Source: a virus
IMG/VR virus record: IMGVR_UViG_3300014911_000001
Span: 111,797-175,796 of that record
Strand: one strand, 5' to 3'
DNA: 64,000 bases
Shown here: piece after piece, positions 8,617-18,685 of the stretch
How the letters are laid out: every line of letters starts with the position of its first letter
Position numbering within the stretch: position 1 is the first letter of the stretch
Made by a program: the position numbers and the translations under genes
The notes under the pieces: model-generated
What the model saw: the letters and a program-made list of their open reading frames with translations, nothing else
Database searches by the model: none
What the model was told of the DNA's origin: nothing

Positions 8617-9791
8617 TGAGATTAGAGGATGCTGAAAGCAAGCAGTATGTATTTAGTTTTAGTGGTGCTGATTATATACCATTTGCTTTTGTGGGGGGGC
8701 GGCTTCGTGCGCTCCCCCTTGTTATGACGATAACGGCTTCTTTTGTTGCTGATCAGGCGCCAGCCTTAACCCTTGGTAGTAAGGTACCACTGACAATAAG
8801 GCCCGGTCATGTTACTGTCGCGGGCTCCATTATAGGGGCTGTTAGTGATGTACATCCTCTCTTTCCATTGACATCATTGTTTGTTAGGGATGTGCGCTTC
8901 GGTACTGATGTTGCGCTAAGGACATATGAATTACCCCTTTTTGATATTATTATTGTTGGCATTAATGAGGTAGGTAGGACGACCGTTGCGAAGGTTTATG
9001 GTGCACGCATCCAGCAGGGAGGATATACGTATTCAATCCAGGATCTTTACACAGAAACAACATTTCAGTATAGGGCGCTGGATATGGATGAACCTCAGGT
9101 AGCACCTGTTATGGAAGGTGAGATGATGCATTATATTAATCCAGCCATATTTTTTGACCGGCTTAATAGGATTCCTATCTTAGCGAAGAATAAAGCGGAG
9201 GTTGGTGCTGTATTGGGTGTTATATTATCATTGCGTGCGAAACTTATTGACATCTATGACAAGATTGCTAATGCAAAGAGTATAGAAGAGCGTGAGCATT
9301 GGTTGCAGGAAGCTGAAAATGTGCAGGAAGAAATCCGCAGGTATGAGGATGCGCTTAATACGACATTGAGGTTATATTCGAGGACTGTTATATCAGGTAA
9401 TCAATTTGCGGATGCTGTATTTGGGGATTTGGTTTGGCCGCGGGATTTGAAGTATGTTGAAGTGGAGAAATCTTATGTATATCCGCAGCGTTATTATGCA
9501 TCTGTTGGGGATACACAGAAGATTGGTACCTATCAATGGCGTTCTGAACATGAGACTGATATGTGGAATATATATACCTATTTCCAACAGATTTATATAA
9601 TGTTACGAGATTCGTATCGAAAAGGAGATGTACCTATGCATGATTTATATAGGAGGTGCTTAGATTTCCGTGCGAAGTTAATAAGTGCTATGTCAACCTT
9701 TAAGGAGGATAAATATTTACATCCATATTATGGTGAAGCTTTATTGAAGCGTTATGATGAGTTAATTAAGCAGATAAGAGAGAGACTATGA
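8616..9791 (+). CDS. Second tube-type protein with helical C-terminal extension
   Basis: 391 residues. Residues ~10-150 parallel the preceding tube protein: 'FSFSGADYIPFAFVGG', 'APALTLGSKVPLTIRPGHVTVAGSIIG', then 'LPLFDIIIVGINEVGRTTVAKVYG' and 'YSIQDLYTETTFQYRA'. This is the same order of strands and the same I-V-G-I-N-E signature as its neighbour, so the two are probably paralogues. From ~180 it becomes helical, with a coiled-coil-like 'EEREHWLQEAENVQEEIRRYEDAL' stretch at ~225-250 (quoted here in outline) and a helical end. A likely role is tube initiator or baseplate-tube junction, or the distal end of the tube. It overlaps the next gene by 4 bases (ATGA). Confidence 0.55.
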   Translation: MRLEDAESKQYVFSFSGADYIPFAFVGGRLRALPLVMTITASFVADQAPALTLGSKVPLTIRPGHVTVAGSIIGAVSDVHPLFPLTSLFVRDVRFGTDVALRTYELPLFDIIIVGINEVGRTTVAKVYGARIQQGGYTYSIQDLYTETTFQYRALDMDEPQVAPVMEGEMMHYINPAIFFDRLNRIPILAKNKAEVGAVLGVILSLRAKLIDIYDKIANAKSIEEREHWLQEAENVQEEIRRYEDALNTTLRLYSRTVISGNQFADAVFGDLVWPRDLKYVEVEKSYVYPQRYYASVGDTQKIGTYQWRSEHETDMWNIYTYFQQIYIMLRDSYRKGDVPMHDLYRRCLDFRAKLISAMSTFKEDKYLHPYYGEALLKRYDELIKQIRERL

Positions 9792-11794
9792 TAGTCCGCC
9801 GTTTTGTAAATACTAACATATATAAGAATCTACAGGAGAAGCAGGGCATAACGGACAATGATGGTACTGTTTCCTATAAGCCGGCTGAGGAAACGACTTT
9901 TGATATACCTTATTTAGAGGATTTTTATACCCCTGCGCTTATTACGCTTTACTTTGATGGCATAAGGATAGCTGAGGCTGTTTTTGTGGAATATGTTTAT
10001 AATGATCAGAAGATACCTGTTTATGGTTATGGGGATCGTTATGTTCGTGCATTTGAGGAGGGGCATCATTTAATAAGCGGGCGCATGGGGTTTTTATTTA
10101 AGGAGACGGCTTATTTATCGAGTGTTATTGATTTGGTATCAGGAAGCCGGCTTATTACCACACCCGGAGGTGAAAGTGCTGTATATGCATTGCTGCAGAG
10201 AGTACTGAGCGATCCTGAGGTTAATGAAAAAGTTGAATATATGAGGCAGATTTTGACATCGGTATTTGGGTTGGAGCCCTTCAAGGTTGGGCAGCTTAAT
10301 GCTAATCAGATGATTAATTTATTAAAGATTTATAAGTCTGTTATTTATATGACTGTGAATCCCCGCTATGGCGCCACAGGTCCTTTGGTGACAGAGGCAA
10401 TGAACAGTAGCGAAGCGCTTAGTTCTCCCTCATCGCCACTGGTATGGAAGATCGGCTCGCCTCATGTTATATCGGCAATGTTAGATATGGAGGATGTCTT
10501 TGGTGAGGTGGCTATTGAAGGATTGTGGGAATCAGTGGAAGATGCATTATGGAGTAAGGAGGTGCCGGGCTTAGACATTGCACCCATCGTAGAGCATGAT
10601 TTAGGTTATACAGGTTATGGGTATGTAATATCTGACAAAACATTTGATGTTTTTATAAGGTATGGTGCTGATGGATCAAGCATTACAGACCATACAGTTG
10701 AGGTTATCAATGATGTCCATCTTGTATCAAGTGGCAAGAGCATCAATGTTGGCTCGCCTGATCTTGTTGTTGAGGTTTTGGAGTTCATAGCGCGCACTAA
10801 CAATCGGCGGCTTAATATCTACCAGCATAAACAGGTATCGGAGACGGATGAGCTTATTCCACCGCAAATGGATAGTGGTATGAGCGAGGGGAAGAAGTAT
10901 TTTAGTTATAAGAAAGAAGAAATGGAGAATGCGAGGGTCGGGGATCAGGAAAAGGAGAAATATAGAAAGCTTTCAGAAGAGGAATTGAAAGAAATGCGGG
11001 CTACCTTGTGCGGTCGTTGTATTGATGAAAGATGTAGTATCAAGGTGGGTAGTTTTGGGTTTAACACGTTGAAAGATAGCTTGTTTGAACATACAGGTAT
11101 AACATTAGATATTAGCTATCGAGGTGAGACTCATTTTGGTCCTTTGGTCATATATGAAAAACCGACATTTACTTTGAGTGTGGAGAAGACAGTTGATAAT
11201 TTGTTGGCTAATATTGCAAAATTATCGCAGGCTGCTACAAGGGGATCATTGGGTGGATTTGTAGTAGAGAAAGGTTTGTTGGAAGTTGTGTGGGGGCAGC
11301 ATCCTAAACTTGAGCAGCAGGGCCCTCATAAAGTAAGGACAGTTGGTTGTCCTTTTGCGTTTGCGGAGGCGGTTGTAGAAAATTTGAAGCCATCATTTTG
11401 TTTACGCTACTTGAATGCTCTTTTAAGGTATAGTGCCCCACCGAGTGCTATTATTGATGATTTGCGTGCTATTTTAGATTATGTTACTTCGCATTCAGGT
11501 ATCGCAAGTTTGAAGTTTCCTATAGCTATTGCTATGGCTGGTCATGGTGATGAGTTTAATAAAAACATTTCGCAATATATGAAAGGGGTTCATGTGCCAC
11601 AATTTGATGTATATGATGGATTAAAGATAAGTGTAAAAAAAGCACTACTACAAATAAATGAAGGGGAAAATACTCCTTATAAATTGGCTGTTTTGCCGTT
11701 GTACATAATTATGATTGATTTAGCTGACCGTGAATCGGTATTGAATTTTAAAAATAAGCTTGACACATGGACATTCCATCATTATTATTACTGA
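9788..11794 (+). CDS. Virion structural protein with tube-like N-terminal domain
   Basis: 668 residues. Residues ~45-120 carry 'ITLYFDGIRIAEAVFVEYVY', 'IPVYGYGDRYVRAFEEGHHLI' and 'SGRMGFLFKETAYLSSVI'. This is the 'p.yGy....~a~~~G~~li~G~~~i~f' pattern of tube or tube-associated proteins of large myophages. Residues ~240-345 resemble the matching second half (GYVISDKTFDVFIRYG, then 'VINDVHLVSSGKSINV'). Residues ~365-400 are charged and low-complexity. A Cys cluster (C408, C411, C416) could bind a metal. The C-terminal ~240 residues are unlike anything I know. It is the third tube-like gene in a row and may be a baseplate tube-junction protein. Confidence 0.45.
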   Translation: MIVRRFVNTNIYKNLQEKQGITDNDGTVSYKPAEETTFDIPYLEDFYTPALITLYFDGIRIAEAVFVEYVYNDQKIPVYGYGDRYVRAFEEGHHLISGRMGFLFKETAYLSSVIDLVSGSRLITTPGGESAVYALLQRVLSDPEVNEKVEYMRQILTSVFGLEPFKVGQLNANQMINLLKIYKSVIYMTVNPRYGATGPLVTEAMNSSEALSSPSSPLVWKIGSPHVISAMLDMEDVFGEVAIEGLWESVEDALWSKEVPGLDIAPIVEHDLGYTGYGYVISDKTFDVFIRYGADGSSITDHTVEVINDVHLVSSGKSINVGSPDLVVEVLEFIARTNNRRLNIYQHKQVSETDELIPPQMDSGMSEGKKYFSYKKEEMENARVGDQEKEKYRKLSEEELKEMRATLCGRCIDERCSIKVGSFGFNTLKDSLFEHTGITLDISYRGETHFGPLVIYEKPTFTLSVEKTVDNLLANIAKLSQAATRGSLGGFVVEKGLLEVVWGQHPKLEQQGPHKVRTVGCPFAFAEAVVENLKPSFCLRYLNALLRYSAPPSAIIDDLRAILDYVTSHSGIASLKFPIAIAMAGHGDEFNKNISQYMKGVHVPQFDVYDGLKISVKKALLQINEGENTPYKLAVLPLYIIMIDLADRESVLNFKNKLDTWTFHHYYY

Positions 11795-11809
11795 TGTTAA
11801 ATCTTAACA
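11795..11809. repeat. Short inverted repeat in a 27-base intergenic spacer
   Basis: TGTTAA-ATC-TTAACA, a 6-bp stem with a 3-base spacer, in one of the few real gaps of the window, ahead of the chaperone/tape-measure genes. It could be an operator-like or mRNA-processing element. The evidence is only the symmetry. Confidence 0.25.
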
Positions 11810-11821
11810 AAGGGGTGGTAT

Positions 11822-12499
11822 ATGGATCCCAAAGAGTATAAACAGCAGCATGGTGTTGATATTTTTGCGGTTGGTTGTAATGTTCTGAAAAATACTTATA
11901 AGGCATATTTTCCTATTATGTCTGTTGCTGATCTTACGACTGATGTTATGTATAATGACCCTGCGCGGGTTCATCTATTAAATGTTGTCCGTAACCTTGT
12001 TGAAAAGATAAGTTTAGGAACGATGACTGATGATGATTTGGTTGCTGTCATGGGTGGTTGCATTCATCTCGAAAAGAATATGCAACCTATTGATCCGATG
12101 TCTGTAGAGAATGCTATAGCTAAGCTCTTAGCTGAACGGTGGATTACTGCGATGGGCTTCTTTGATACACCGCGGGTTTATGTTGCTGAGGTGGATGGGC
12201 AAACATGCGATGTTGTTGAAACTGTTTATGCAGGTAAGGTTTACAAAATTTATCTAAAGCCTATATCAGGTGACAATGATCCTCGTATTGAGCATGTGTT
12301 GAAGGTCTTGGGTAGAGAGTATACGATTGATCAGACATATGATGTATTTAGAAGCTCGGTTGTGAAGGTTGAAGCCGCGCCCTTTGGGCAGCTATCGTTT
12401 GAGGATGTTGAACTTAATGATAAAGTGCTGTTTGCAAGTGCTGTTATGGCGTGGATTGAGAATACAGGTAGCATTGAATATGATTACGAAATTATATAA
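11822..12499 (+). CDS. Probable tail assembly chaperone (first of two)
   Basis: 225 residues, starting at ATG 11822 behind aaaggggtgg. It is an alpha/beta protein with no membrane segment and no secretion signal. The helical part (~35-110) is followed by a beta-rich part with 'YVAEVDGQTCDVVETVYAGKV', and the end is acidic. It is placed after the tube genes and immediately before a short gene and a giant gene, which is the usual site of the gpG/gpGT-type chaperones that coat the tape measure. It ends at TAATG, so the next gene is translationally coupled. No overlapping frame suited to a programmed frameshift is present. The function is inferred from gene order only. Confidence 0.4.
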   Translation: MDPKEYKQQHGVDIFAVGCNVLKNTYKAYFPIMSVADLTTDVMYNDPARVHLLNVVRNLVEKISLGTMTDDDLVAVMGGCIHLEKNMQPIDPMSVENAIAKLLAERWITAMGFFDTPRVYVAEVDGQTCDVVETVYAGKVYKIYLKPISGDNDPRIEHVLKVLGREYTIDQTYDVFRSSVVKVEAAPFGQLSFEDVELNDKVLFASAVMAWIENTGSIEYDYEII

Positions 12500-12876
12500 T
12501 GAATCTTATACGTATTAAGTATGAGGATACCACCTATGAATTTAATTATCCCACCCTATTTGATTACTACTTGTTTATTGATGGTCAAAAAGTTCGGGTA
12601 TTTGATCGCCTCGCATTAAAGGATTATAGTATTCCATCAATTAAGAAGGTGCGCATTATAACCATCCTCTTTCGTCACTTCCCCGCCTTTGCTACAGAGG
12701 ATGAGGTATTTTCCAATATACCGGATGCTGGTGGTTTGATTTATTTAATTCGGGCATTTGGATATAAACCTCACGAATTATTGCAGTTAAATCCTTATGA
12801 GCTTGATTTTGCGGTAAGGTTGGCGGAATATATAAACAATCCAAAACTAGAGAATGACAGTAGTCCGCAGGAATAA
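12499..12876 (+). CDS. Probable second tail assembly chaperone
   Basis: 125 residues, start coupled to the previous stop (TAATG). Short beta N-terminus ('IRIKYEDTTYEFNYPTLFDY'), then helices, ending with 'HELLQLNPYELDFAVRLAEYI'. The 'l..l.~~e~~~a~~l~~~~' ending is common in chaperones and small proteins upstream of tape measures. It overlaps the following giant gene by 23 bases. As with its partner, the role rests on position. Confidence 0.4.
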   Translation: MNLIRIKYEDTTYEFNYPTLFDYYLFIDGQKVRVFDRLALKDYSIPSIKKVRIITILFRHFPAFATEDEVFSNIPDAGGLIYLIRAFGYKPHELLQLNPYELDFAVRLAEYINNPKLENDSSPQE

Positions 12877-15800
12877 GCCCTTTCTTTTCCAGAGTGATTT
12901 AGCACGCATACGCACAGATGAGACATTGCGCAGCCGTTATGGGTGGGGTCGTACACTTTTGCGTTTTGGAGTGGCGATGGCTTCCTTTGCTGTTTTGTCT
13001 TATGGTGCGCGTTCCTTATCGCGTGCATGGCGTGCATTGGCCACATCTGGAGCATTATCACGGAAGTTTGTTGAAGGCGTTAAGGTAGTAAAGAAGTTAG
13101 GGCTTGAGCAGGGTAACTTACTTGATGTAATATTATCAGTATCTAGGCGTGCGCGTCGAGTTGCTTATAAATATGTTAAGTGGTCGCAAGATTATAGGGA
13201 TGCGTCGCGGCTTCTGCATTTTGGTAAGGCATTAAGGAAAATATGGAGCGGTGGTAAAGCATCATTAAAGGGTTTTAGGAAGGCGCGTGAGGCTTATCGA
13301 CGGGTTGGATTACGAGGTGCATTGTTTGGTGCCTTTTTGCGTGGTGCAGAAAGAGGTGTTGGATTTGCGATTTTATCTTCGGCTGCTGATGCATTAACAC
13401 ATTCATTTATAACACCTGCGGATAGAGAGAAGACAAGAAAGTATGGTCCTGTTGCTCGTGTGAAGCGTTTTTTCACTGATGCTGTCCTATTTAGTGGATT
13501 ACAAGGACTTTGGGGTGTATCAAAAGTTGCCTTTCCTACCTATATACATAGGTATAGCCCACAAATACAGCGTTTTCTTACCCGCATTGGAGCGCCTACT
13601 TATGTGGCTAAGTTTTATGGATGGAGGCGTCGCTTCTATGATTATCTAATTCGTGCTATAGAATATAAGCAGAAGTTTACTCAGAAATTGCAAGGTGCTA
13701 ATATATGGCAGCACATAAAGCAGCAGATGAAGGAGCATCCCGGGTTAGGTGCTATTGCAACCTATTTGCGGGAGCAGATAAGGGAAGCTCATCTACATGC
13801 TAAGAAATCGTTTAGGAGGCCGGGTGGATTTCCACCAAGGAGTGGTTATGATACGGTTATAACAATGATGAATTATGCGAAAGAGGTTAATGTTAAGGAT
13901 CCTAAGTTTGCAGCGGAGATTGCAGCTCAAGCTGTTGGACGTTATAAAGGTGTGAGTAAGTGGCGGCGGCTTCTTAATATCGAACGTGAAAGGTTGACCA
14001 AGAAGCAGGCTGTTGCTTTCAGGGAGATGCTTGAGAAAATGGGGTTTAGCAAGTCATGGATCGAGACATTAAAGGGGGAGGAACGCAAGTTTTATGAGAA
14101 TCTGTATTACCGTGTGATGAGGGGACCATTGTTCCATGGTCCCGGATGGTTTGAAGTAGCCGGGCAAAAGTTTTCACAGTATGAGACGCGTTATTTTGTA
14201 AAAGGAATTCTCCAGAATCTATATGCTGGTCGATGGAGGGGGGTTACACGCATTTTGGCTTCTGCGGCGGGCTTAGACCTCTATGCCAACCGCAGACCTG
14301 TATTTATCTTCCATCCTACCATGGATATTCCGATGAGCGTTCCTATACCGACTGATGAGGGTGTTCGTATGCTACGCTTGGTAACCGAACGTGGTAATGA
14401 TCGGGTTCGTCATGGGATTGTATTCTTACAGAATAAATTGTACAGATTATCGCCGACAGAGGAGGGTGGTGAATATTTTGTGGATAGGGTTATAGAGAAT
14501 GTTAAATTATATGAGAGCCCGGCTTATAACATATTAAAGAGGGAGTTAACGCAGTATTATATCAAGCAGAGGCGGCGCACGGATGAGATAGGTTTGCGTC
14601 CACCCGGTGAATATGTTAGGGATATAATCAGGAAATTATCGCGGGGTGTTGATAAGGCTAGCTTAGAGGAATTGGTTAATGTATATAAGTCAACCCGTTC
14701 GACGGCCCATATTATCTTTGGTAAATTGTTATCAAAGAAGGAGGTCCGTGAGGTTGCATCGCAGATCTTGGAGCAATTAGGCGCGAGTAGAGCGCAAAGG
14801 ATCTTGCAGATGGATGAGGCATCATTAATCAGGGAACTTGAGAAGGTTATAGAAAAGCCTGCACAGGTAACGGAGCGGCTTCGTAACAAGTTTATCTATC
14901 TTATAAATGCATCACGGAGTAGGATGAGGACTATGAAGGATCTTTTGAATCAGGAGTTTATAGGTTCTGGATATGCAGAAGCACGGGCTAGGCATGTTAT
15001 TGAGTCGTTCTTAATTGAGCAGCATTTGACACCAGAAATAAGGGCGAAATTCTTTAGCAGGCTTGCTGAGGAGCAGTTGATCGGGAAGTGGATAAGGAAG
15101 CCGGCTTATACACATTTCTTCAAAGCATTAGCAGAGCTAGCACCTGTTGAGATGGATGCAGAAGCTCTAAGGTCTACTATAAAGGGCGCGCTTAATGATA
15201 TTGTAGTCGGTTGGAAAAAATTACCTACAGTTGATCCATTTAGGCCGATATCTGCCTTATTCCAGTATGGTGGATTGGGTATCCACAGGTTATTTGAACC
15301 TACCATAGAAGGTATACGGGTAATGGGTACTACAGTACCATTTACTGTTGTTAGAGAAGGTATGAGTCCATTTAAACGGTATACGGTAACAAGTTTATTG
15401 TTTTCCCATCACTTACGGCGCATATGGGGATTTATGGATTATGTAAGCAAAGCTCCTCGCAAGTTTCCTATTATCAGGCATTTATTAAGGCGATTAGACC
15501 CTAGATTGGCTGATACGGCGCATATCTTTCCATTTGAGACTAATACTACTGGTTGGACGGCTTCAGATATGATAAAGAATTTATGGAAGCCGGCGGCTAC
15601 ATTATTGGCATTAGGTGTAGGATATAAGGCTGTTGATACATTCTTTGATGAAAGTGGTTTATTTGAAGGGACTGCATTAGGAGAGGGGTTGACACCTGCT
15701 ATACTGGATGCATATGCATTAGGTCGTCTTTCCTTGGCAAGAGTATTGGATATTGCAGGTGTAACTGATGCAGCGCGGTATTTAGAGGGATTAATGCCGG

Positions 15801-18685
15801 GGTCTACGACATGGTTGCCGGGTGCACTATATGGCGTATGGAAGTTTGCACCTGCGGGGCCGGCGGCTTCCGCTATGGGTGCATTAATAATGGGTGCTGT
15901 TAATAAAATGTTAGCGCCATTTTTGCCTGATTTAACAAAGAGTTATGATCAACTGAAAAGGATATATAGAGGTGAGGAGTATGTGCCTGTAAGGAGAGCA
16001 AGGTATTGGCCTCTATCTTTAACTCCTTGGGAGGGTTATGATATTGAATATTGGCGGCCTTCTCTATGGTTCATTGTAAGACAGCAGGCAAAATACACTC
16101 CTGATATAAGTGGTAGCAAGATACAGTCCTTGTTACAGGGTGACTGGTTGTTTGGTTATAATCCATTGCGTATGTTTGATCCATATGCTAAGGAAAGACA
16201 GCATTATTTCTCTAGGCCGGCGCCTCTCACACAGTTGCCATTTTGGGATGTGCCAGTTATAGGGCCGTTTTTAGCTTTAACTGTTGGGCAGGTATTGAAA
16301 CCACAGCAGATGATGCATACAGCCTTTTTGAAGGAGATGTATCCCGGTGAGTATGGTGTGCCGAAGGGTGAAGTTGTCACACCGGAGGATTTATCTAATC
16401 CTGATCAATATGTATCAGCTATGCAATCCAATCAAGCTGTTGCAATGTTAATGAATAGATATGCGGGGCGGGCTTACAGGCATGTCACAGGAGATATGCT
16501 TAATAGAGGTATAACAGAAACTCTGTATAGATCGATGGAGATGGCGGGCTTAAGAGGTTACCTAACATCGTTATTATTAGGAACACAGACACCGCTTAAT
16601 TTCAGTAGGTATCTAGAAATGTATGGTGAAAACGAAGGGTTTTTATCTGAGTACTGGAACATGGAGCTTAATGATGTAGCTGGTGGATTGTCTGAGATGA
16701 TAAGAAGATTCCGGCCTGACAAGCGGATAAATACAGTTAACCCTATCCCCAACCTTATGGCACAATTTTTACCCGAAGGAGAGTATGGTGGTAGCGATTT
16801 TCTACATGGTGATCCTTATACTAAAATTCCTATGGGTTTCATAAGATTGCCAGGGACTGGATATGAAGCAACACATAATGTAATGCATACATTTCCTGCA
16901 TCGTTAAGAATGTTGGGTAAGACAGTAACAGAGATAAGGGACATTATGGCCGGGTGGGAGGATATTATTGAGGAGAGAACGGAACGGGAGCTAAATCAAT
17001 TTTATGATGCCAAAAAGATTGTGCAGGGATTGCTTGAGATATCAGGACAGAATGTTGAGATGGATGTGCAGATTTACGATCCATATAACAACATTGTTGG
17101 TACCGTTGATGCAGTTGTGAGGAGAGGGCGATTTAGGCAACCTATTATTATACGTCCTGTTAGTGAGGAGGAATTTAGGGAGCTTGTTGCCCCGAAGGAG
17201 GAGCATGCGAGTCAGGTAAATTTTGCTATGAAGTTTTTTGGTGCGAAGACGGGTAAATTGATTTATGTGAATGTAAGATCGCCTGAACAGATTAAGACAT
17301 ATACCATCTTTTTTGATCCATCAAGGTTAAGAGAGGATATAAGTGCATTAAAGAGGGCGAGGGAACAGGCTGGTGAGTTGTTAAGGGCAGGAGCTGTTTT
17401 TGATTATGGTCGTAGTTATAGCTGGTTTGATAGATATAGAATTTTAGCTGATGTTGCTCCTTTATCTGATCAATATAAGCAGGCGCGTGCTATTGTATTG
17501 AAGCAATTGCAACAGGGATTTTTGCCACCTGAGTTATGGGATGAGGTGCATGAGATTGAGCGAAGGCGGCGGCTTCAGCTTTTAAAATATCCTATGTATG
17601 TGCGTCGTTTTACTGGTGAAAATGTTGTTGAAACGGTGCAGAAGCTTTTGCATCCGCCTAGGCTTTCCGGCAGGGAGTTATCGCTATCTTTGAATCCATA
17701 TTTAAGGTCGCCTGATGAATACAGTTTACCAGAAAGGATCGTAGGTAGTATCTGGGAGACATTTACACATTTACCAACACCTTATAATAGGAAATTCTTT
17801 TTCCAGTATTCACCGTCAGAGATTTATAAGTATTTCCATTTATATGATCGGGAGTATAAAGCATGGACGCGGCCTATTGAGGATTGGGTTAAGCCACAGG
17901 TTAGGACGATGCTTGCTTCACAAGGCGTAATGGAGGGCGCGGCTTCATGGGCTACAGCAGGTTATGCTGTTGGTAGGTTATACGGCGGGCTTATAGGTGC
18001 AGTGGCTGGATCCATATATGGGTTGATACCTAAGCCGCCGATGATACCGGAGGATGTGGAGAAGGCGCGCGAGGCTTATTCGTATTATGATAAATTGAAA
18101 TATGCACGTAACATGCAGTTTTATGTTATGACAGGTAATAGAATATATGAGGAGCGTGCTGAGCGGACCTTATTGGGTGCGAAGAACTTACGTGATTATG
18201 TAAGAGCATTACCACGTTTTGAGCGCCCATTTACTGTAGCGTTTATGAACATAACTGATGAGAGTGAAAGAGAAAGGATAAGGCAGATTATATCACCTGA
18301 GGCGCGTCGTGCCTTGGATGCAGCATGGGCGAGACGTGAATTGCGGTATAGTGTTGAAGAAGGTGGTTATGAAGAGGTACCGAGAACACCAGCTAATTGG
18401 GCTGGTTGGATTTTTGCGATACCTGATGAGGATATTTATGTGAAGGAGCTTGAGCAGCGGGGTGTTGATCCTCTAGATTTTGGTTATGGTTATCATGGTC
18501 AGGCAGCTGCTGTACGCCGTCTATCTGAAGATTTTGCTATACCTGATCAAACTGTAGACGTCGTAAATATTATGGATGTACAGGAAACGATAGTAAGGTC
18601 ATTGCAGGCGCAGGGTATTAATGCTTCTGTATCCATCATGGGATTTGATAATAGTAGAAGAGTTGATGTTGTTATTTATAAATAA
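12854..18685 (+). CDS. Probable tape measure protein (1943 aa)
   Basis: Starts 23 bases inside the chaperone-like gene. The N-terminus is basic with a hydrophobic helix (~35-58, 'LLRFGVAMASFAVLSYGARS'). A long, mainly helical, Arg/Lys-rich body follows. A hydrophobic region around 910-990 includes 'AATLLALGVGYKAVD' and 'GPAASAMGALIMGAVNKML'. A Trp/Tyr/Pro-rich stretch at ~1050-1160 contains 'LSLTPWEGYDIEYWRPSLWF' and 'GYNPLRMFDPYAKERQHYF'. A glycine zipper at ~1695-1720 reads 'GYAVGRLYGGLIGAVAGSIY'. The C-terminus ends in a beta strand pair (SVSIMGFDNSRRVDVVIYK). Size, helicity, hydrophobic patches and position after the chaperones fit a tape measure that sets tail length and later enters the cell envelope. 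Alternatively it and the next protein are both ejected cargo proteins. Confidence 0.5.
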   Translation: MTVVRRNKPFLFQSDLARIRTDETLRSRYGWGRTLLRFGVAMASFAVLSYGARSLSRAWRALATSGALSRKFVEGVKVVKKLGLEQGNLLDVILSVSRRARRVAYKYVKWSQDYRDASRLLHFGKALRKIWSGGKASLKGFRKAREAYRRVGLRGALFGAFLRGAERGVGFAILSSAADALTHSFITPADREKTRKYGPVARVKRFFTDAVLFSGLQGLWGVSKVAFPTYIHRYSPQIQRFLTRIGAPTYVAKFYGWRRRFYDYLIRAIEYKQKFTQKLQGANIWQHIKQQMKEHPGLGAIATYLREQIREAHLHAKKSFRRPGGFPPRSGYDTVITMMNYAKEVNVKDPKFAAEIAAQAVGRYKGVSKWRRLLNIERERLTKKQAVAFREMLEKMGFSKSWIETLKGEERKFYENLYYRVMRGPLFHGPGWFEVAGQKFSQYETRYFVKGILQNLYAGRWRGVTRILASAAGLDLYANRRPVFIFHPTMDIPMSVPIPTDEGVRMLRLVTERGNDRVRHGIVFLQNKLYRLSPTEEGGEYFVDRVIENVKLYESPAYNILKRELTQYYIKQRRRTDEIGLRPPGEYVRDIIRKLSRGVDKASLEELVNVYKSTRSTAHIIFGKLLSKKEVREVASQILEQLGASRAQRILQMDEASLIRELEKVIEKPAQVTERLRNKFIYLINASRSRMRTMKDLLNQEFIGSGYAEARARHVIESFLIEQHLTPEIRAKFFSRLAEEQLIGKWIRKPAYTHFFKALAELAPVEMDAEALRSTIKGALNDIVVGWKKLPTVDPFRPISALFQYGGLGIHRLFEPTIEGIRVMGTTVPFTVVREGMSPFKRYTVTSLLFSHHLRRIWGFMDYVSKAPRKFPIIRHLLRRLDPRLADTAHIFPFETNTTGWTASDMIKNLWKPAATLLALGVGYKAVDTFFDESGLFEGTALGEGLTPAILDAYALGRLSLARVLDIAGVTDAARYLEGLMPGSTTWLPGALYGVWKFAPAGPAASAMGALIMGAVNKMLAPFLPDLTKSYDQLKRIYRGEEYVPVRRARYWPLSLTPWEGYDIEYWRPSLWFIVRQQAKYTPDISGSKIQSLLQGDWLFGYNPLRMFDPYAKERQHYFSRPAPLTQLPFWDVPVIGPFLALTVGQVLKPQQMMHTAFLKEMYPGEYGVPKGEVVTPEDLSNPDQYVSAMQSNQAVAMLMNRYAGRAYRHVTGDMLNRGITETLYRSMEMAGLRGYLTSLLLGTQTPLNFSRYLEMYGENEGFLSEYWNMELNDVAGGLSEMIRRFRPDKRINTVNPIPNLMAQFLPEGEYGGSDFLHGDPYTKIPMGFIRLPGTGYEATHNVMHTFPASLRMLGKTVTEIRDIMAGWEDIIEERTERELNQFYDAKKIVQGLLEISGQNVEMDVQIYDPYNNIVGTVDAVVRRGRFRQPIIIRPVSEEEFRELVAPKEEHASQVNFAMKFFGAKTGKLIYVNVRSPEQIKTYTIFFDPSRLREDISALKRAREQAGELLRAGAVFDYGRSYSWFDRYRILADVAPLSDQYKQARAIVLKQLQQGFLPPELWDEVHEIERRRRLQLLKYPMYVRRFTGENVVETVQKLLHPPRLSGRELSLSLNPYLRSPDEYSLPERIVGSIWETFTHLPTPYNRKFFFQYSPSEIYKYFHLYDREYKAWTRPIEDWVKPQVRTMLASQGVMEGAASWATAGYAVGRLYGGLIGAVAGSIYGLIPKPPMIPEDVEKAREAYSYYDKLKYARNMQFYVMTGNRIYEERAERTLLGAKNLRDYVRALPRFERPFTVAFMNITDESERERIRQIISPEARRALDAAWARRELRYSVEEGGYEEVPRTPANWAGWIFAIPDEDIYVKELEQRGVDPLDFGYGYHGQAAAVRRLSEDFAIPDQTVDVVNIMDVQETIVRSLQAQGINASVSIMGFDNSRRVDVVIYK

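Noticed and set aside
11822-12876. Programmed frameshift linking the two chaperone-like genes
   Set aside because: The first gene stops at TAATG exactly where the second starts. There is no overlap region or slippery heptamer of the X-XXY-YYZ type at the junction.
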